Assembly: GCA_004794655.1 (NCBI GenBank)
Contig: SMMW01000575.1
Span: 15,084,501 to 15,148,500 of the forward strand
DNA length: 64,000 nt
Direction of reading: 5' to 3'
DNA from: Marisa cornuarietis
Taxonomy: Eukaryota > Mollusca > Gastropoda > Architaenioglossa > Ampullariidae
Below, piece after piece: positions 63,386 through 64,000 of this stretch (its first letter is position 1; every line of letters begins with the position of its first letter). Both the position numbers and the translations under genes were made by a program. The notes under the pieces are model-generated. The model was not told the origin of the DNA, made no database searches, and was given only the letters and a program-made list of their open reading frames with translations.

Positions 63386-64000
63386 AGGACAGATGTGGAA
63401 ACCTATTACAGAAAATTCTTCTTGTTTTGTGATTGCGTTTGTGCATGTGTACTGCATCTAAGACTTTCAGTGTATAATCACTGAAATATTTTGTATTATA
63501 GACTTCCCTGCCGGGATATTTTAGTACGAGGCGGAATAAAAGAAGGAAAAGCAGGAACGAGAGAAAAATTCGTTTGTGGAAACGTTCCAGCTACCGTACA
63601 TACAAACGTGTTCTCAAAAGTTTGTCATGCCATCGTGCACTCTAGCACGAGACTGCTTCTTCGGTAGTATGGTAAATGTATATTTCGGTCTTGATTAATG
63701 TCATTCATTTCTCAAACTCCACGAGTTTGTCAAACGTTAAGTCAAAGTTGTGTCTAGTCACGCACAGCCTAAAGAACTGTTTCCTGGAATCGATAGCTTT
63801 GGCCATTTAAAGGATTAGGAGACATGTTGCTGTAGTGATATCGCTTGCTTGCTTGTGTTTTATTGTCAATGACTGCGTTTGTAACATAAATCTTTGATAT
63901 TTCTATGTTGTTGTTCGTAAGCTTACTTGTAGTTAAATGGGGATGTAGAGGTCGTGTGGAATAAAAACAATCGATATTAGAGTGATGCAGCTGATAAAAT

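Overview
This window reads as nuclear DNA from an invertebrate animal, most likely a mollusc and probably a gastropod. The evidence is AT-rich sequence, genes split into short exons with GT-AG introns, dense microsatellites, and remnants of tRNA-derived SINEs, LINE 3' ends and small inverted-repeat elements. The species placement is inference; the eukaryotic gene structure is seen directly.

The clear biology is a head-to-tail tandem array of three alkaline phosphatase (ALP) genes, all on the minus strand and together spanning about 4.5-40.1 kb. Gene A (4506-12289) and gene C (32104-40066) each assemble into ten exons with a continuous reading frame (552 and 547 codons plus stop). Gene B (14209-20020) has the nine homologous downstream exons, but its signal-peptide exon was not found. 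Every intron falls at the same position and phase in all three, so they derive from one ancestral gene. Exon 7 differs at 12-15 of 46 residues between pairs, so the duplications are not recent. All visible metal and catalytic residues are kept, so each copy can encode an active secreted or membrane-anchored phosphatase. The copies differ mainly at the C-terminus: A and B end in a hydrophobic GPI-signal-like tail, C has a weak hydrophobic stretch followed by a basic polar tail, and A has lost a cysteine pair kept in B and C.

1-4.5 kb is intergenic, with a SINE flanked by a 12-bp target duplication and LINE 3' remnants. 4.5-12.3 kb is ALP A. 12.3-14.2 kb is a spacer with a large CA repeat. 14.2-20.0 kb is ALP B. 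20-32.1 kb is spacer with microsatellites, a LINE-like 3' end and nested inverted-repeat elements. 32.1-40.1 kb is ALP C, with a SINE in intron 1. 40-64 kb has no intact recognised gene. It holds a frameshifted zinc-finger-like relic, at least three or four diverged copies of a kilobase-scale local repeat (one filled by a SINE, one by a 265-bp inverted-repeat element), another tRNA-derived SINE, a GC-rich possible promoter near 56.3 kb and a few coding-like open frames of unknown identity.

No CRISPR array, operon, rRNA or functional tRNA gene was seen. The three ALP genes are likely independently transcribed paralogues. Nothing in the sequence shows shared regulation beyond their tandem order.
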